Assembly (NCBI RefSeq): GCF_001936115.1
Contig: NZ_MPDM01000005.1
Coordinates: 124,001-188,000 of the forward strand
DNA: 64,000 nt
Source of the DNA: Boudabousia marimammalium
Lineage (GTDB): Bacteria; Actinomycetota; Actinomycetes; Actinomycetales; Actinomycetaceae
Reading direction: 5' to 3'
A program made the position numbers and the translations under genes. Below the pieces are notes generated by a model. It searched no databases. It was given only the letters and a program-made list of their open reading frames with translations, and was not told the DNA's origin. Numbering within the stretch: position 1 is the first letter of the stretch; each line of letters starts with the position of its first letter. Below, one piece after another: positions 16,928-26,195 of this stretch.

Positions 16928-18379
16928 TCACTCAATCCGGAGGGCCTTACGCATCAGCTGCATCTTCCGGCCCATCTCGTCCCATTCGCGGGCTGGGTCG
17001 GAAGCTGGCAGGATGCCTGCCCCCGCCAGCAAACGCCAGGCTTTAATCTGCGCAGAATCGGGGTCGCTTACGCCGTCTTCAGTTAGAGTCTGCGCGCAAC
17101 GCAAAGCAATATTCCACTGCCCATCCCCGTTCGGGGCAATTATTCCGACCGGACCAGTGAAATCGCCACGTTCCATCCCTTCCAGCTGAGAAATCAGCTG
17201 CATGGCAACCTGTCGGGGCATGCCGCAAATCGCGGCGGTGGGGTGGAATACCTCAGTAATAGTCGCGGAATCAACTAGGTCGGAAACCTGTCCGGTAACC
17301 ACCGACTGGAGATGATCCACATTCGGTAAAGACAGAATCGAAGGCTCACTGGCCTGCACATCGGTGACACCGGCTTGCGTGAGCAGCTCCATTACCGAGT
17401 CGCGGGCAACTTGATGCTCACGGACCTCTTTCGGATCGTCGAAGAGCTCTGGGCCGTATCCGGGTAGAGTGGTGCCCGCCAGAATCCGGCAGGCGAATTC
17501 TCCGCGCTGCGTTCGTGCGAGGACCTCTGGGCTGGCGCCCACCTGATTTCCGATCGCAAAAGCCCAGGCGGAAACCTGCTGGCCTTCCTGGTCGTCACGG
17601 CTAATCAGCCGGTGCAGGACCTGTTTCACCGGCACCGGCTGGGACGACCGCCAAATCTCATCGCGCGCCATCACGAACTTGGTGGCTTCACCGTGTTGCA
17701 GTCGCTTGATTCCTGCGCTCAGTTGATTCAGCCAAGTCTCACGGGGGACAGTGCCGCCCAGATGTTTCCAGTCACTTCCGTCCAGTTCTTCCTCTGGGGC
17801 CGAGGGGGAGGGGTCGCCTGCTTCCGCCAGCCGCAAGATGTGCTCAGCTTCAGCAGTGAAATCTGAACGCCACAGCAGGCAGGTCCTCAGATAGGGCAGA
17901 CCGATCAGTGCAACCGCCGGGACGGTGATTTGGCCGTCCCCGCCCGCAAAGGGGAAAGAACCTAAGCCAAACAGAATCTGCTCCAAATCGGCCGGCTGCG
18001 GGGCGAGGGGATCTGATTCAGTTTCCGGTAGTTTGAAATCTGCTAGCTCAGGCGCGACCGTAGGAGCGTCAGTGGTTTCGCCGGGCCGGTTCCAATGCAG
18101 CGGGGTATTTTTCGCCCAGTTTCGGTAGGAGCGGCTCGCCGATACTAGCGTGCCTGTGAAGGAGGCTCCCTCGTCCCACCCCACCAGGCAAGGCCCGCGC
18201 CCAATCCAAGCTAGCGGCCGCCGGTCTGCTGGGACAAAGCTGAGGGCCCACCGTCCCCACGGTTGCGCCATGCCCTGCGGGTGTGAGGCGGATCCGTAAG
18301 CTGTTTCAGGGGCGGCCACAATGCACGCATGCCAAGTCAGCTGCGGGGCGGGGGAAGAAGAATTAGTTCCAGTATTCAC
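16928..18379 (-). CDS. menF: Isochorismate synthase MenF
   Basis: A 483-residue chorismate-binding enzyme converting chorismate to isochorismate, the entry step to menaquinone. The C-terminal half has the family core: GEFACRILAGTTLPG, the EVREHQVARDSV helix, HLQSVVTGQVSD, FHPTAAICGMP and FTGPVGIIAPNGDGQWNIALRCAQ. The N-terminal half is variable. The start is a GTG at 18379. Anthranilate or salicylate synthases share the fold, but the men neighbourhood makes MenF the natural reading. Its stop abuts the htrA stop, with the two genes convergent. Confidence 0.92.
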   Translation of the reverse strand: MNTGTNSSSPAPQLTWHACIVAAPETAYGSASHPQGMAQPWGRWALSFVPADRRPLAWIGRGPCLVGWDEGASFTGTLVSASRSYRNWAKNTPLHWNRPGETTDAPTVAPELADFKLPETESDPLAPQPADLEQILFGLGSFPFAGGDGQITVPAVALIGLPYLRTCLLWRSDFTAEAEHILRLAEAGDPSPSAPEEELDGSDWKHLGGTVPRETWLNQLSAGIKRLQHGEATKFVMARDEIWRSSQPVPVKQVLHRLISRDDQEGQQVSAWAFAIGNQVGASPEVLARTQRGEFACRILAGTTLPGYGPELFDDPKEVREHQVARDSVMELLTQAGVTDVQASEPSILSLPNVDHLQSVVTGQVSDLVDSATITEVFHPTAAICGMPRQVAMQLISQLEGMERGDFTGPVGIIAPNGDGQWNIALRCAQTLTEDGVSDPDSAQIKAWRLLAGAGILPASDPAREWDEMGRKMQLMRKALRIE

Positions 18380-18454
18380 AAGCGGTAATTCTACCGTGAT
18401 TAGGCAAAGGGCGCGGCGGGCGGTTATCCTTATTCCAGACTATGAGGAGAATAA

Positions 18455-19156
18455 ATGACTGATTACGCAGCCGATAAGCCTGTTGATAAATCCCCGCACC
18501 GCGTCGCGGAAATGTTTGACTCCGTGGCGGCGCACTACGATATTACCAATGATGTTATGTCCCTCGGGATGGACCGGGCTTGGCGTCACGCCACCTACCA
18601 GGCTCTGCAGCCTGAAGCGGGACAGTTGATTTTGGATCTGGCGGCCGGTACCGGTACGTCCTCGGCGGCGCTAGCAAAATCAGGTGCCACCGTGATTGCC
18701 TGCGATATTTCCCTCGGCATGATGGAGCAGGGCAAGAAACTCCACCCAGAGATCCAGTTCGTGGCCGGTAATGCGACCGCCTTACCTTTCGCTGATGATA
18801 CTTTCGACGCAGTCACCATTAGTTTCGGACTGCGTAACGTGGATGACACGATGAAAGCGCTACAGGAAATGCGTCGCGTCACCAAGCCTGGTGGTCGCAT
18901 CGTGATTTGCGAATTCTCTGAGCCGACCTGGAAGCCTTTCCGGAAGCTCTACCACTTCTACATGGGTACGCTCATGCAGAAGATGTCTTCCCTGTTGCAG
19001 AGCAATGATTCCGCTTACGTGTACTTAGCGAACTCGATTATGCAGTGGCCGAACCAAGAGAAGCTGGGGGCTCTGCTAGTTGAGGCAGGCTGGAAGGCAG
19101 TGGAGTACCGCAACCTCACCGGCGGAATCGCGGCCCTCCACCGCGCCACTGTCTAA
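18455..19156 (+). CDS. menG: Demethylmenaquinone methyltransferase MenG (UbiE family)
   Basis: A 233-residue class I SAM-dependent methyltransferase that adds the ring methyl group in the last step of menaquinone head assembly. Signatures are the N-terminal VAAHYDITNDVMSLGMDRAWR, motif I LDLAAGTGTSSAALAKSG, VTISFGLRNVDD and GGRIVICEFSEPTW. Both ends match UbiE/MenG length. The ATG follows the Shine-Dalgarno GAGGAGA. It is divergent from menF and convergent with the GNAT gene. Confidence 0.95.
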   Translation: MTDYAADKPVDKSPHRVAEMFDSVAAHYDITNDVMSLGMDRAWRHATYQALQPEAGQLILDLAAGTGTSSAALAKSGATVIACDISLGMMEQGKKLHPEIQFVAGNATALPFADDTFDAVTISFGLRNVDDTMKALQEMRRVTKPGGRIVICEFSEPTWKPFRKLYHFYMGTLMQKMSSLLQSNDSAYVYLANSIMQWPNQEKLGALLVEAGWKAVEYRNLTGGIAALHRATV

Positions 19157-19268
19157 CCGTATTTGGTGGGCGGCGGCTGACAATATTGGTGGCCGCGACA
19201 ATCCCGCGCTACTGCCGGAAAGTAATCAGCCGGCGGCCCATTCTGGGGCCACCCGAGCTAATCCTCTT

Positions 19269-19733
19269 TCAGTGGCGGTAGACGTTAGTTTCACGCTTTT
19301 CAAAACCGCAGGACTGGTAGAGGCGGTTCGCCGCCTCACGGCTAGGACGGGAAGTCAAATCCACTGTCTTGCAGCCGATTTCTTTCGCGAAAGCGACAGA
19401 TTCTTCAATCAAAGCGCGACCCAGTCCCTTCCCGCGGGCAGTTTCGTCCACGACAACATCCTCAATCCAGCCGCGCATGCCAGTGGGAATATGGAAAGTG
19501 ACGAGGGTGAGCATTCCCAGGATCTGGCCGGGCTGGGTGGTGTCAACCTCCGGGCCGGCAGTCGTGTAGTCCGGCTCATCGCGGGCAATGAAGAGGTAAA
19601 CGTCAGGCTGGTCAAGGAGCTGATCAATACCGTCGTAGCCCAGCGGCTGAGCCGAAGATGATAGCTGCGGGATGAGTCGGGCAAAAGCGTCGACTAGCTC
19701 AGGGCTGGCGTCGGTAACAAGTTCAATGCTCAT
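19269..19733 (-). CDS. GNAT family N-acetyltransferase
   Basis: A 154-residue acetyltransferase with the acetyl-CoA loop in ARGKGLGRALIEESVAFA (R/Q-x-x-G-x-G/A type), preceded by WIEDVVVDE and followed by the VDLTSRPSREAANRLYQSCGF C-terminal segment typical of the fold. The frame is open further upstream, but the ATG at 19733 has the Shine-Dalgarno GGAGG and leaves a 34-bp gap to the antiporter stop, so this start is chosen. The substrate is unknown. Confidence 0.85.
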   Translation of the reverse strand: MSIELVTDASPELVDAFARLIPQLSSSAQPLGYDGIDQLLDQPDVYLFIARDEPDYTTAGPEVDTTQPGQILGMLTLVTFHIPTGMRGWIEDVVVDETARGKGLGRALIEESVAFAKEIGCKTVDLTSRPSREAANRLYQSCGFEKRETNVYRH

Positions 19734-19767
19734 GTGTTCCTCCAAATGATGAGATGTAGAAAGTAGT

Positions 19768-21477
19768 CTACTCTGCCGTGGGCTGGCTTTGTGGAGATTC
19801 GGGTACCTGTGCAGCATCTCCATCCTCAATCGCACATACTTCTGAACCACTCTCCGGTGGTTGCAAGCGATCCAAATACCTGATGACTAGGTCGCTGCTG
19901 ATGACCATTTCATCCTCGTCCTCAGACAAAGTCTTCCAGGTCTCATGCAGGTCCACGTCGTCTTGTAAGTGGTGGAACAGCTGCTCAATGACCGCGCGGC
20001 GTTCCAAGTTGAGGCGCTGCGCGATAGCTTCCCAGTCTGAGCCGGGGAAGACCTGTGAGGCTTTCAGTGCCAATGCCTCAGTCACGACCTGCGCATGTTT
20101 GACCATATCGGCTAGTTCTTCGCGGCGTTTAAGGGCGGTCTCGCGGGTTTCCTCATCGAGGGTGTCCGGGTCAACCGAGGATGCCTCCAGCTGAGCGACG
20201 GCCGCTTCGCGCATAATTTTGCGGGTCGATTCCATGGCTTCTTTAGCTTCGTGAGCTTTCTGCTCCGCCGACCGCACCTTGGTGTCATCGGATTTTTCCA
20301 TGTCTTTATGGGAGTCCAGCAGGGAGCCCAGCAGTGGCATGATGAGGACAGAGGCGGCACCGCCAATCACCAGAGTGGAGGCCGTCGCCGGTTCCATCAC
20401 GCCAGAGCTGACGGCCACATGTGTGACCGCCACAATCATGGGCAGGGAGGTCGAAGAATACGTGGCGATGCGCAATGCCTGCCTGAACCGGGTCAGGGGT
20501 GCGGAATCCAGCTCCAAGAAGGCGGCAAGGAAAACTGGGGTGCCGCGCACCACCATGAGGAGTCCAACGAAGATGAGGGCGAACCAGGGGTTCTGGATAA
20601 CGCCGTCCAGCTCCAAAGACATGCCGGTGGTGACGAAGAAGATGGGGATGAGGAAACCGTATCCGATGCCGTCTAGTTTTTCTTCGAGCTCGCGCCGTCC
20701 CTTCGGGAGGGCTTGACGAACAATGAATCCGGCGGCGAAGGCGCCGAGGACCACGTCAAGTTTGAAGATGGTGGCTACGGTAATCAAAATGACCAGCAGT
20801 AGCACGGTGAGGCGTACCGTGGTTTGGGCGGTGGATTCTGCGCCGAAATGAATAATGTCGATGAGCCTGTTGCCGACCGCTTGGGCTTTACGGGGGATGA
20901 GGCCAATCACGATGGCGATAGCGAGGAAGATAATCACGACTACCGCATTAACAACCGTGTTCCGTACCCCCAGCAAGATGGCCATTGCGAGAATCGGGAA
21001 AAGCTCACCCATGGTGCCGTGATTAATAATGGCTTTCCCGATCTTGCTTTCCAGCATATTGCGGTCACGCAAGATGGGCAGGAGGGCGCCGAGGGCGGTT
21101 GCTGTCATGGCGATCGCTACGGCGAAGCCTTCAGCGGAGAATACTGTTACGCCGGGCATAAAGACGGTGACTAGAAGAGCCAGCAGCGCACTGATCATCC
21201 AAGCGCCAGATGCTAGTCTGCCGGAGCGTCCTTTGAGTCCGTGTACGTCCACTTCAAAACCGGCCAGAAGAAAGAGGAAGCCGAGGCCGAGTTCACGCAG
21301 TAGCTCAATTTCGTGTCCCATGTGTCCAATGCCTAGCATGGCAGGGCCAATGATGATGCCGCCGACTACCAGTAGGACAGATTCGGGGAGCAGGTTGCGG
21401 GGGACCAGGAATGAAATCACGGGGGCGATCGTTGCTACTAGCACGATGGCGGTGAGCGAGATAAATACGGAACTCAT
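19768..21477 (-). CDS. CPA2 family monovalent cation:proton antiporter
   Basis: A 569-residue membrane exchanger of the cation:proton antiporter-2 family. The first about 400 residues form a dozen hydrophobic helices, including the FLFLLAGFEVDVHGLKG segment and GAFAAGFIVRQALPKGRRE. A cytosolic tail of about 165 residues, rich in charged residues and probably partly coiled coil, follows in place of a recognisable TrkA_N domain. Likely substrates are Na+ or K+, for pH or osmotic homeostasis. The same-strand GNAT gene follows 34 bp later. Confidence 0.88.
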   Translation of the reverse strand: MSSVFISLTAIVLVATIAPVISFLVPRNLLPESVLLVVGGIIIGPAMLGIGHMGHEIELLRELGLGFLFLLAGFEVDVHGLKGRSGRLASGAWMISALLALLVTVFMPGVTVFSAEGFAVAIAMTATALGALLPILRDRNMLESKIGKAIINHGTMGELFPILAMAILLGVRNTVVNAVVVIIFLAIAIVIGLIPRKAQAVGNRLIDIIHFGAESTAQTTVRLTVLLLVILITVATIFKLDVVLGAFAAGFIVRQALPKGRRELEEKLDGIGYGFLIPIFFVTTGMSLELDGVIQNPWFALIFVGLLMVVRGTPVFLAAFLELDSAPLTRFRQALRIATYSSTSLPMIVAVTHVAVSSGVMEPATASTLVIGGAASVLIMPLLGSLLDSHKDMEKSDDTKVRSAEQKAHEAKEAMESTRKIMREAAVAQLEASSVDPDTLDEETRETALKRREELADMVKHAQVVTEALALKASQVFPGSDWEAIAQRLNLERRAVIEQLFHHLQDDVDLHETWKTLSEDEDEMVISSDLVIRYLDRLQPPESGSEVCAIEDGDAAQVPESPQSQPTAE

Positions 21478-21567
21478 GAATACATTTTTACAGCAAAAAA
21501 GGGGGAAGTCAGGAATCTTTGGTCTGTAAGATATCTCCTTTCCTTTCCAGATAATCAGAAAACCAAA

Positions 21568-21588
21568 GTTGAGTCACTGTGACTCAAG
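21568..21588. promoter_or_regulatory. HAIR element 1 (HspR operator)
   Basis: GTTGAGT, 7 nt, ACTCAAG: one mismatch from the HspR-associated inverted repeat CTTGAGT-N7-ACTCAAG. The palindrome is in fact longer (TTGAGTCAC/GTGACTCAA at 21569-21587). It lies 123 bp before dnaK, whose operon encodes HspR. Confidence 0.88.
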
Positions 21589-21603
21589 AATCACTATCTT
21601 AAA

Positions 21604-21624
21604 CTTGACAATAGTAGACTCAAC
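21604..21624. promoter_or_regulatory. HAIR element 2 (HspR operator)
   Basis: CTTGACA, 7 nt, ACTCAAC keeps the HAIR spacing with two departures from consensus. It overlaps TTGACA at 21605-21610, a perfect -35 hexamer, so HspR bound here would block polymerase. The centre is 36 bp from element 1. Confidence 0.75.
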
Positions 21625-21631
21625 TATTAAA

Positions 21632-21652
21632 GTTGAGCGTGTTCGGCTCAAT
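21632..21652. promoter_or_regulatory. HAIR-like element 3 (HspR operator)
   Basis: GTTGAGC, 7 nt, GCTCAAT is a third half-site pair with exact HAIR spacing, more degenerate, 28 bp centre-to-centre from element 2 and 58 bp before dnaK. Its position suggests it covers the -10 or start-site region. Confidence 0.65.
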
Positions 21653-21710
21653 ATGGCAATCAGTTGCCAAGAGTCCAGATAGCTTAGAAGAAGAAAATAA
21701 GGAGAAAATT

Positions 21711-23558
21711 ATGGCACGCGCAGTTGGTATCGACTTAGGTACAACAAACTCAGCCCTGGCTGTTCTCGAAGGTGGCGAGCCCACCATTATTGCTAACGCA
21801 GAAGGCACCCGCACCACCCCGTCGGTGGTCGCCTTCTCCAAGTCCGGTGACGTCCTAGTTGGCTCCGTCGCCAAAAACCAGGCAGTCACCAATGTTGACC
21901 GCACCATTTCCTCAGTCAAGCGCCACATGGGCACCGACTGGACTTTCAAAGTCGACGACAAGAACTACACTCCGCAGGAAATCTCCGCCCGCATCCTCGG
22001 CAAGCTGAAGCGTGACGCGGAAGCCTACCTCGGTGACACCGTGACCGACGCGGTCATTACCGTTCCCGCCTACTTCAACGACGCTGAGCGTCAGGCCACC
22101 AAGGATGCCGGACAGATCGCTGGTCTGAACGTGCTCCGGATTGTGAATGAGCCGACCGCCGCAGCTTTGGCCTACGGCCTGGAAAAAGGCAAGGAAGACG
22201 AACTCATCCTCGTCTTCGACCTCGGTGGCGGTACCTTCGACGTCTCCTTGCTGGAAGTTGGCAAGGACCCCGAAGATGGCTTCTCCACCATTCAGGTGCG
22301 CGCCACCAACGGTGACAACCGCCTCGGTGGTGATGACTGGGATCAGCGCATCATGGAATGGCTGGTCAAGCAGATTAAGGAACAGTCCGGTGTGGACGTC
22401 TCCGACAACAAGATGACCATGCAGCGTCTGCGTGAAGCCGCTGAGCAGGCCAAGAAGGAACTGTCCTCAGCTTCGTCCACCAACATCTCCCTGCAGTTCG
22501 TCGCCATGAACGAGGACGGCCCGGTTAACTTGGAAGAAAGCCTCAGCCGCGCCAAGTTCGAAGAAATGACCGCGGACCTGTTGGAGCGCACCAAGAAGCC
22601 GTTCCGTGCGGTAATCGCTGACGCCGGCATCAAGGTCTCCGACATTGACCACGTCGTGCTGGTGGGTGGCTCCACCCGTATGCCGGCCGTGACTGAGGTC
22701 GTGAAGGAACTGACCGGCGGCAAGGAACCCAACAAGGGCGTGAACCCCGATGAGGTCGTTGCTGTGGGCGCTGCTTTGCAAGCTGGCGTTATCCAGGGTG
22801 ACCGTAAGGACGTCCTGCTGATTGACGTGACCCCGCTCTCCCTCGGTATTGAAACCAAGGGTGGCTTCATGACGAAGCTGATTGAGCGTAACACCGCTAT
22901 CCCCACCAAGAAGTCCGAAATCTTCTCCACCGCAGAAGATAACCAGCCTTCTGTGATGATCCAGATTTACCAGGGTGAGCGTGAGTTCGCTCGCGACAAT
23001 AAGCCGCTGGGTAACTTCGAACTGACCGGGATTGCTCCCGCCCCGCGCGGCATGCCGCAGATTGAGGTCACCTTCGACATTGACGCGAACGGTATCGTCC
23101 ACGTCTCCGCGAAGGATAAGGGCACCGGTAAGGAACAGTCCATGACTATCACCGGTGGCTCCGGACTGGGCAAGGAAGACATCGACCGCATGGTGAAGGA
23201 AGCTGAAGAGCACGCCGCCGAAGATAAGCAGCGTCGTGAAGAAGCTGAAACCCGTAACCTCGCGGAGCAGACCGCATACTCCATTGACAAGCTACTCAAG
23301 GAGAATGAGGACAAGCTCTCCGATGAGCTAGTCACTGAGGTCCGCGAAGCCAACCAGGCCGTCAAGGACGCCCTTGAGGGGGATGACACCGAAAAGGTGA
23401 AGTCCGCCCTGGATGAGCTCAATGAGAAGTCTCAGAAGATCGGCCAGGCCATCTACGCAGCCGCTCAGGCGGAAGAAGCCCAGGCTGGTGGCGCCGAGCA
23501 GGCCGCCGCTGAGGATGATGTTGTCGACGCTGAAATCGTAGACGACGAAGAAAAGTGA
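21711..23558 (+). CDS. dnaK: Molecular chaperone DnaK (Hsp70)
   Basis: A 615-residue Hsp70. The ATPase domain begins [18 protein letters not shown] and includes [15 protein letters not shown] and [12 protein letters not shown]. The linker [13 protein letters not shown] leads to the substrate domain, and the tail is acidic ([12 protein letters not shown]), as usual for actinobacterial DnaK. The ATG at 21711 has AAGGAGAAAATT before it. It heads dnaK-grpE-dnaJ-hspR and is preceded by three HspR-type operators, which implies autoregulation by HspR with DnaK as co-repressor, as known in Streptomyces. Confidence 0.98.
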   Translation: MARAVGIDLGTTNSALAVLEGGEPTIIANAEGTRTTPSVVAFSKSGDVLVGSVAKNQAVTNVDRTISSVKRHMGTDWTFKVDDKNYTPQEISARILGKLKRDAEAYLGDTVTDAVITVPAYFNDAERQATKDAGQIAGLNVLRIVNEPTAAALAYGLEKGKEDELILVFDLGGGTFDVSLLEVGKDPEDGFSTIQVRATNGDNRLGGDDWDQRIMEWLVKQIKEQSGVDVSDNKMTMQRLREAAEQAKKELSSASSTNISLQFVAMNEDGPVNLEESLSRAKFEEMTADLLERTKKPFRAVIADAGIKVSDIDHVVLVGGSTRMPAVTEVVKELTGGKEPNKGVNPDEVVAVGAALQAGVIQGDRKDVLLIDVTPLSLGIETKGGFMTKLIERNTAIPTKKSEIFSTAEDNQPSVMIQIYQGEREFARDNKPLGNFELTGIAPAPRGMPQIEVTFDIDANGIVHVSAKDKGTGKEQSMTITGGSGLGKEDIDRMVKEAEEHAAEDKQRREEAETRNLAEQTAYSIDKLLKENEDKLSDELVTEVREANQAVKDALEGDDTEKVKSALDELNEKSQKIGQAIYAAAQAEEAQAGGAEQAAAEDDVVDAEIVDDEEK

Positions 23559-23605
23559 GCAGAATAGATCACCTCGTGGCACCCCACGCAGTGTGAACTA
23601 AGATT

Positions 23606-23638
23606 GGGGCCGAGGACACTACACACGTCCTCGGCCCC
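23606..23638 (+). terminator. Strong hairpin between dnaK and grpE
   Basis: A perfect 12-bp inverted repeat (GGGGCCGAGGAC with its complement) encloses a 9-nt loop and lies 47 bp past the dnaK stop. No T-tract follows. It is better read as a partial attenuator or mRNA 3'-end stabiliser that raises dnaK over grpE than as a full terminator. Confidence 0.6.
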
Positions 23639-23672
23639 TGCCGCTCACCTAACTCAGCGAAAAGGAGAAACC

Positions 23673-24296
23673 ATGACCAACCCGAATAACCCCGAAGAAA
23701 CCCCGATTGGGGACCAGGCCGAGGAATGGCTGGCTGAACAAGCCGCCGAGCAGACGCCGAGCGATGCCCCCAGCCCGAAGGAAGCGGAAGCGGGGGAAGG
23801 CATGGACGGTGAGGACGCTCCCGCCGACAGCGCCCCTGACCCGCTGGAAACAGCCCAGGCGCGTATCGCGGAACTGGAGGACCTCCTCGCCCGCGCGCAA
23901 GCTGACACCTACAATGTGCAGCAGGAATACAACAACTATGTGCGCCGCACTAAGGGAGAAATCCCCACCCACCGGCAAAACGGACAGGCCGAGGTCGTAG
24001 AAGCGCTGCTTCCTGCCCTCGATGACGTGCATGCCGCCCGGGAACACGGACAGCTTGAAGAAGGCCCCTTCGCCGCGATTGTGAAGAAGATCGAGGAAGC
24101 CCTCGCCAACCGGATGAACCTAGAGATTTACGGTGGCGTCGGGGAACTCTTCGACCCGAATCTACATGAGGCCCTGATGGCGGAACCTTCCGACGAGGTG
24201 GAAGAAACCACTATCGTCCAGGTCCTGCAGCCCGGCTACCGGATCGGTGACAGAATCTTGCGGCCCGCCCGCGTAATCGTCCACAATCCAGCCTGA
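23673..24296 (+). CDS. grpE: Nucleotide exchange factor GrpE
   Basis: A 207-residue co-chaperone that releases ADP from DnaK. After an acidic, disordered N-terminus of about 65 residues comes the long helix (ETAQARIAELEDLLARAQAD, then YNNYVRRTKGE) and the beta-wing region DPNLHEALMAEPSDEVEETT, ending RILRPARVIVHNPA. The ATG at 23673 follows AAAGGAGAAACC. A strong hairpin separates it from dnaK, and dnaJ begins 61 bp downstream. Confidence 0.95.
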   Translation: MTNPNNPEETPIGDQAEEWLAEQAAEQTPSDAPSPKEAEAGEGMDGEDAPADSAPDPLETAQARIAELEDLLARAQADTYNVQQEYNNYVRRTKGEIPTHRQNGQAEVVEALLPALDDVHAAREHGQLEEGPFAAIVKKIEEALANRMNLEIYGGVGELFDPNLHEALMAEPSDEVEETTIVQVLQPGYRIGDRILRPARVIVHNPA

Positions 24297-24357
24297 GTCA
24301 GGTAAAGATAAAGACAGACACAGTGAAAACACTTTTAACTAGAAAGGGGGAGTAACA

Positions 24358-25368
24358 ATGAGCGCACAAGAATGGTTCGATAAGGACTTCTACGCGGTCC
24401 TAGGCGTTTCCAAAACGGCAAGCGAAGACGAAATCAAAAAAGCGTATCGTAAACTCGCCCGCAAATACCATCCCGATAAGAACCCCGGTGATAAAGCCGC
24501 GGAAGAGAAGTTCAAGGAGATTGGTGAAGCCTACCAGGTGCTATCTGACCCAAAAGAGCGCAAGCAGTACGATGCGATCCGTCAGATGGCGGGCGGTGGA
24601 GCCCGCTTCGCAACTGGTGCAAATGGCGCATCGGGCGGCTTCGAAGATCTCTTCGGAGGAATGTTTGGCGGTGGGCAAAACGCCCAGTACGTCAATTTCG
24701 GAACTGGCGGCGGGGCCGGCGGGGCCAACTTTGATGACATCCTCGGCTCTATGTTTGGGGCTGCGAGCGGTCGCGGCCGCGGCAGCGCAGGCTTTGGTGG
24801 CTTCGGTCCCACCGCCGGGCGCGGTGCAGATCTGAACGCCTCCACTACGCTGAGCTTCAGGCAGGCTTTCGAAGGCACCACCTTGACCCTGAAAGTTGAA
24901 GGACGCACCGTAAAAACCCGTATCCCAGCGGGCGTGCATGATGGCCAGAAAATCAAACTGGCCGGCAAGGGACGTCCCGGACAAAACGGGGGACCGGCCG
25001 GGGATTTGATTATCAAAATCCAGGTTGCTGAGCATCCCGTCTTCTCCATTGAGGGTGACGATGTGATCGCTCGTGTCCCGGTGAGTTTCGATGAAGCCAT
25101 CCTCGGCACCAAAATGAAGGTGCCCATGGTGGATGGCAGCTCCGTGACGGTGAAGGTTCCCGCCGGGACTGTCTCGGGCACGCGCCTGCGTTTGCGAGGC
25201 CGTGGCCTGAAACGTTCAAAGCTGAGGACCGGACACATGTTCGTGGAAATCCAGGTGCAGGTTCCCGCCGAGCTCAACGATGCCGCCCGGGCAGCTGTAG
25301 AGCAGTATGCGCAGGCGATGGCGGGAAATGACCCGCGGGCAGACCTGTTCGACTTGGCAGCGCAGTAA
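24358..25368 (+). CDS. dnaJ: DnaJ-family co-chaperone lacking the zinc finger (class B)
   Basis: A 336-residue J-domain protein. The J domain (residues 8-75) contains the HPD motif in [10 protein letters not shown] long glycine/phenylalanine-rich linker and two C-terminal beta domains follow ([19 protein letters not shown], then [19 protein letters not shown]). There is no cysteine in the protein, so the four CxxCxGxG zinc repeats of classical DnaJ are absent. It lies in the dnaK operon where many Actinobacteria carry a zinc-finger DnaJ1. It could equally be called CbpA-like. Confidence 0.92.
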   Translation: MSAQEWFDKDFYAVLGVSKTASEDEIKKAYRKLARKYHPDKNPGDKAAEEKFKEIGEAYQVLSDPKERKQYDAIRQMAGGGARFATGANGASGGFEDLFGGMFGGGQNAQYVNFGTGGGAGGANFDDILGSMFGAASGRGRGSAGFGGFGPTAGRGADLNASTTLSFRQAFEGTTLTLKVEGRTVKTRIPAGVHDGQKIKLAGKGRPGQNGGPAGDLIIKIQVAEHPVFSIEGDDVIARVPVSFDEAILGTKMKVPMVDGSSVTVKVPAGTVSGTRLRLRGRGLKRSKLRTGHMFVEIQVQVPAELNDAARAAVEQYAQAMAGNDPRADLFDLAAQ

Positions 25369-25441
25369 TACAATGGTGGCGTGGAGCTAGCCGCACCGGC
25401 TTAGCTCCGCGCTTTGACTTAACGAGGAGGTGAAAGAGTCC

Positions 25442-25855
25442 GTGGCTGAAACAACCTATGTGATCTCGGTGGCAGCTGAGCTGGCCGGAATGCATCCACA
25501 GACTCTGCGCCAATACGATCGACTGGGACTGGTCACCCCGCGGCGCACTCGCGGTCGAGGGCGCCGCTACACGCAACGCGACATTACAATTTTGCGTCGC
25601 GTGCAGTACATGTCCCAAGAAGAAGGCATTAATCTGGAGGGAATCCGCCGGATTCTGGAGCTCGAAGCCCGCGTGGAGCGGGCGGAGCAGATGCTTCGTC
25701 AGGTTGCGGAAGCTGAAGCTGCCAGAGCGCGTTCCCGCCACCGCGTCTTCGCTGCGGACGCCTCCGGGCACATCTACGAGACTGCTACTGGCAGGCCGGT
25801 ACGGATGAACTACCGGCTGCTACCTGCCGCGCCTTCACCAACTGATGTGGTTTAA
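25442..25855 (+). CDS. hspR: Heat shock repressor HspR (MerR family)
   Basis: A 137-residue MerR-type repressor. The N-terminal helix-turn-helix is complete (YVISVAAELAGMHPQTLRQY, then DRLGLVTPRRTRGRGRRYT), followed by a dimerisation coiled coil (LELEARVERAEQMLRQVAEA). It represses its own operon through HAIR elements, three of which precede dnaK. The GTG at 25442 is chosen; AGGAGG at 25425-25430 lies 11 nt upstream, a slightly long spacing. A GTG at 25430 would overlap that Shine-Dalgarno. Confidence 0.93.
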   Translation: MAETTYVISVAAELAGMHPQTLRQYDRLGLVTPRRTRGRGRRYTQRDITILRRVQYMSQEEGINLEGIRRILELEARVERAEQMLRQVAEAEAARARSRHRVFAADASGHIYETATGRPVRMNYRLLPAAPSPTDVV

Positions 25856-25905
25856 GGAGCAGGATAGGGACTAAATGCTTCTGGGGAAAGCAAATCAACT
25901 AAACC

Positions 25906-25913
25906 TAATTGTG
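25906..25913 (+). repeat. 8-bp target-site duplication, left copy
   Basis: TAATTGTG directly abuts the left inverted end at 25914; an identical copy directly abuts the right inverted end at 26499-26506. Confidence 0.75.
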
Positions 25914-26010
25914 GGGCTATAGGACATTGGGTGTTGTTGTGCTTGGTTTCCCTTGCTGTGGTGCGGGGTGCCCGCACCCTTAACGCACTACAGTCCCACC
26001 CAGCCACCCG

Positions 26011-26086
26011 CACCGTTTACGTATGAGTTTTTTGCTGAAACAGCCCGTTTTACCCCTGTTTGGGTAAAAAACTCATACATAAATAC
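26011..26086. repeat. Palindromic repeat unit A inside the element
   Basis: A 76-bp unit containing a perfect 13-bp inverted repeat, GTATGAGTTTTTT at 26021-26033 and its complement at 26066-26078. The central stretch includes GCTGAAA and GTTTTACCCCTGTTT, both shared with unit B. Confidence 0.75.
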
Positions 26087-26103
26087 TGAAAAACCACCCA
26101 CAT

Positions 26104-26179
26104 CACCGTTTATGTATGACTTATTTGCTGAAATGGTCGGTTTTACCCCTGTTTTTGTGAATAACTCATACGTAACTGC
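26104..26179. repeat. Palindromic repeat unit B inside the element
   Basis: The second copy starts 93 bp after unit A and is of the same length. Its inverted repeat (26114-26125 and 26160-26171) has one mismatch. Divergence from unit A is scattered and keeps the stem, suggesting the fold matters or did. Confidence 0.75.
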
Positions 26180-26195
26180 GGTGGCGCATTCGGAC

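Noticed and set aside
19167-19240. Imperfect inverted repeat between menG and the GNAT gene as a terminator
   Set aside because: The arms (19167-19180, 19226-19240) mispair internally, are 45 nt apart and lack a T-tract.
22467-23213. 248-codon open frame antisense to dnaK
   Set aside because: The mirror of a highly biased coding gene; no Shine-Dalgarno, no recognisable protein, and DnaK is certain on the other strand.
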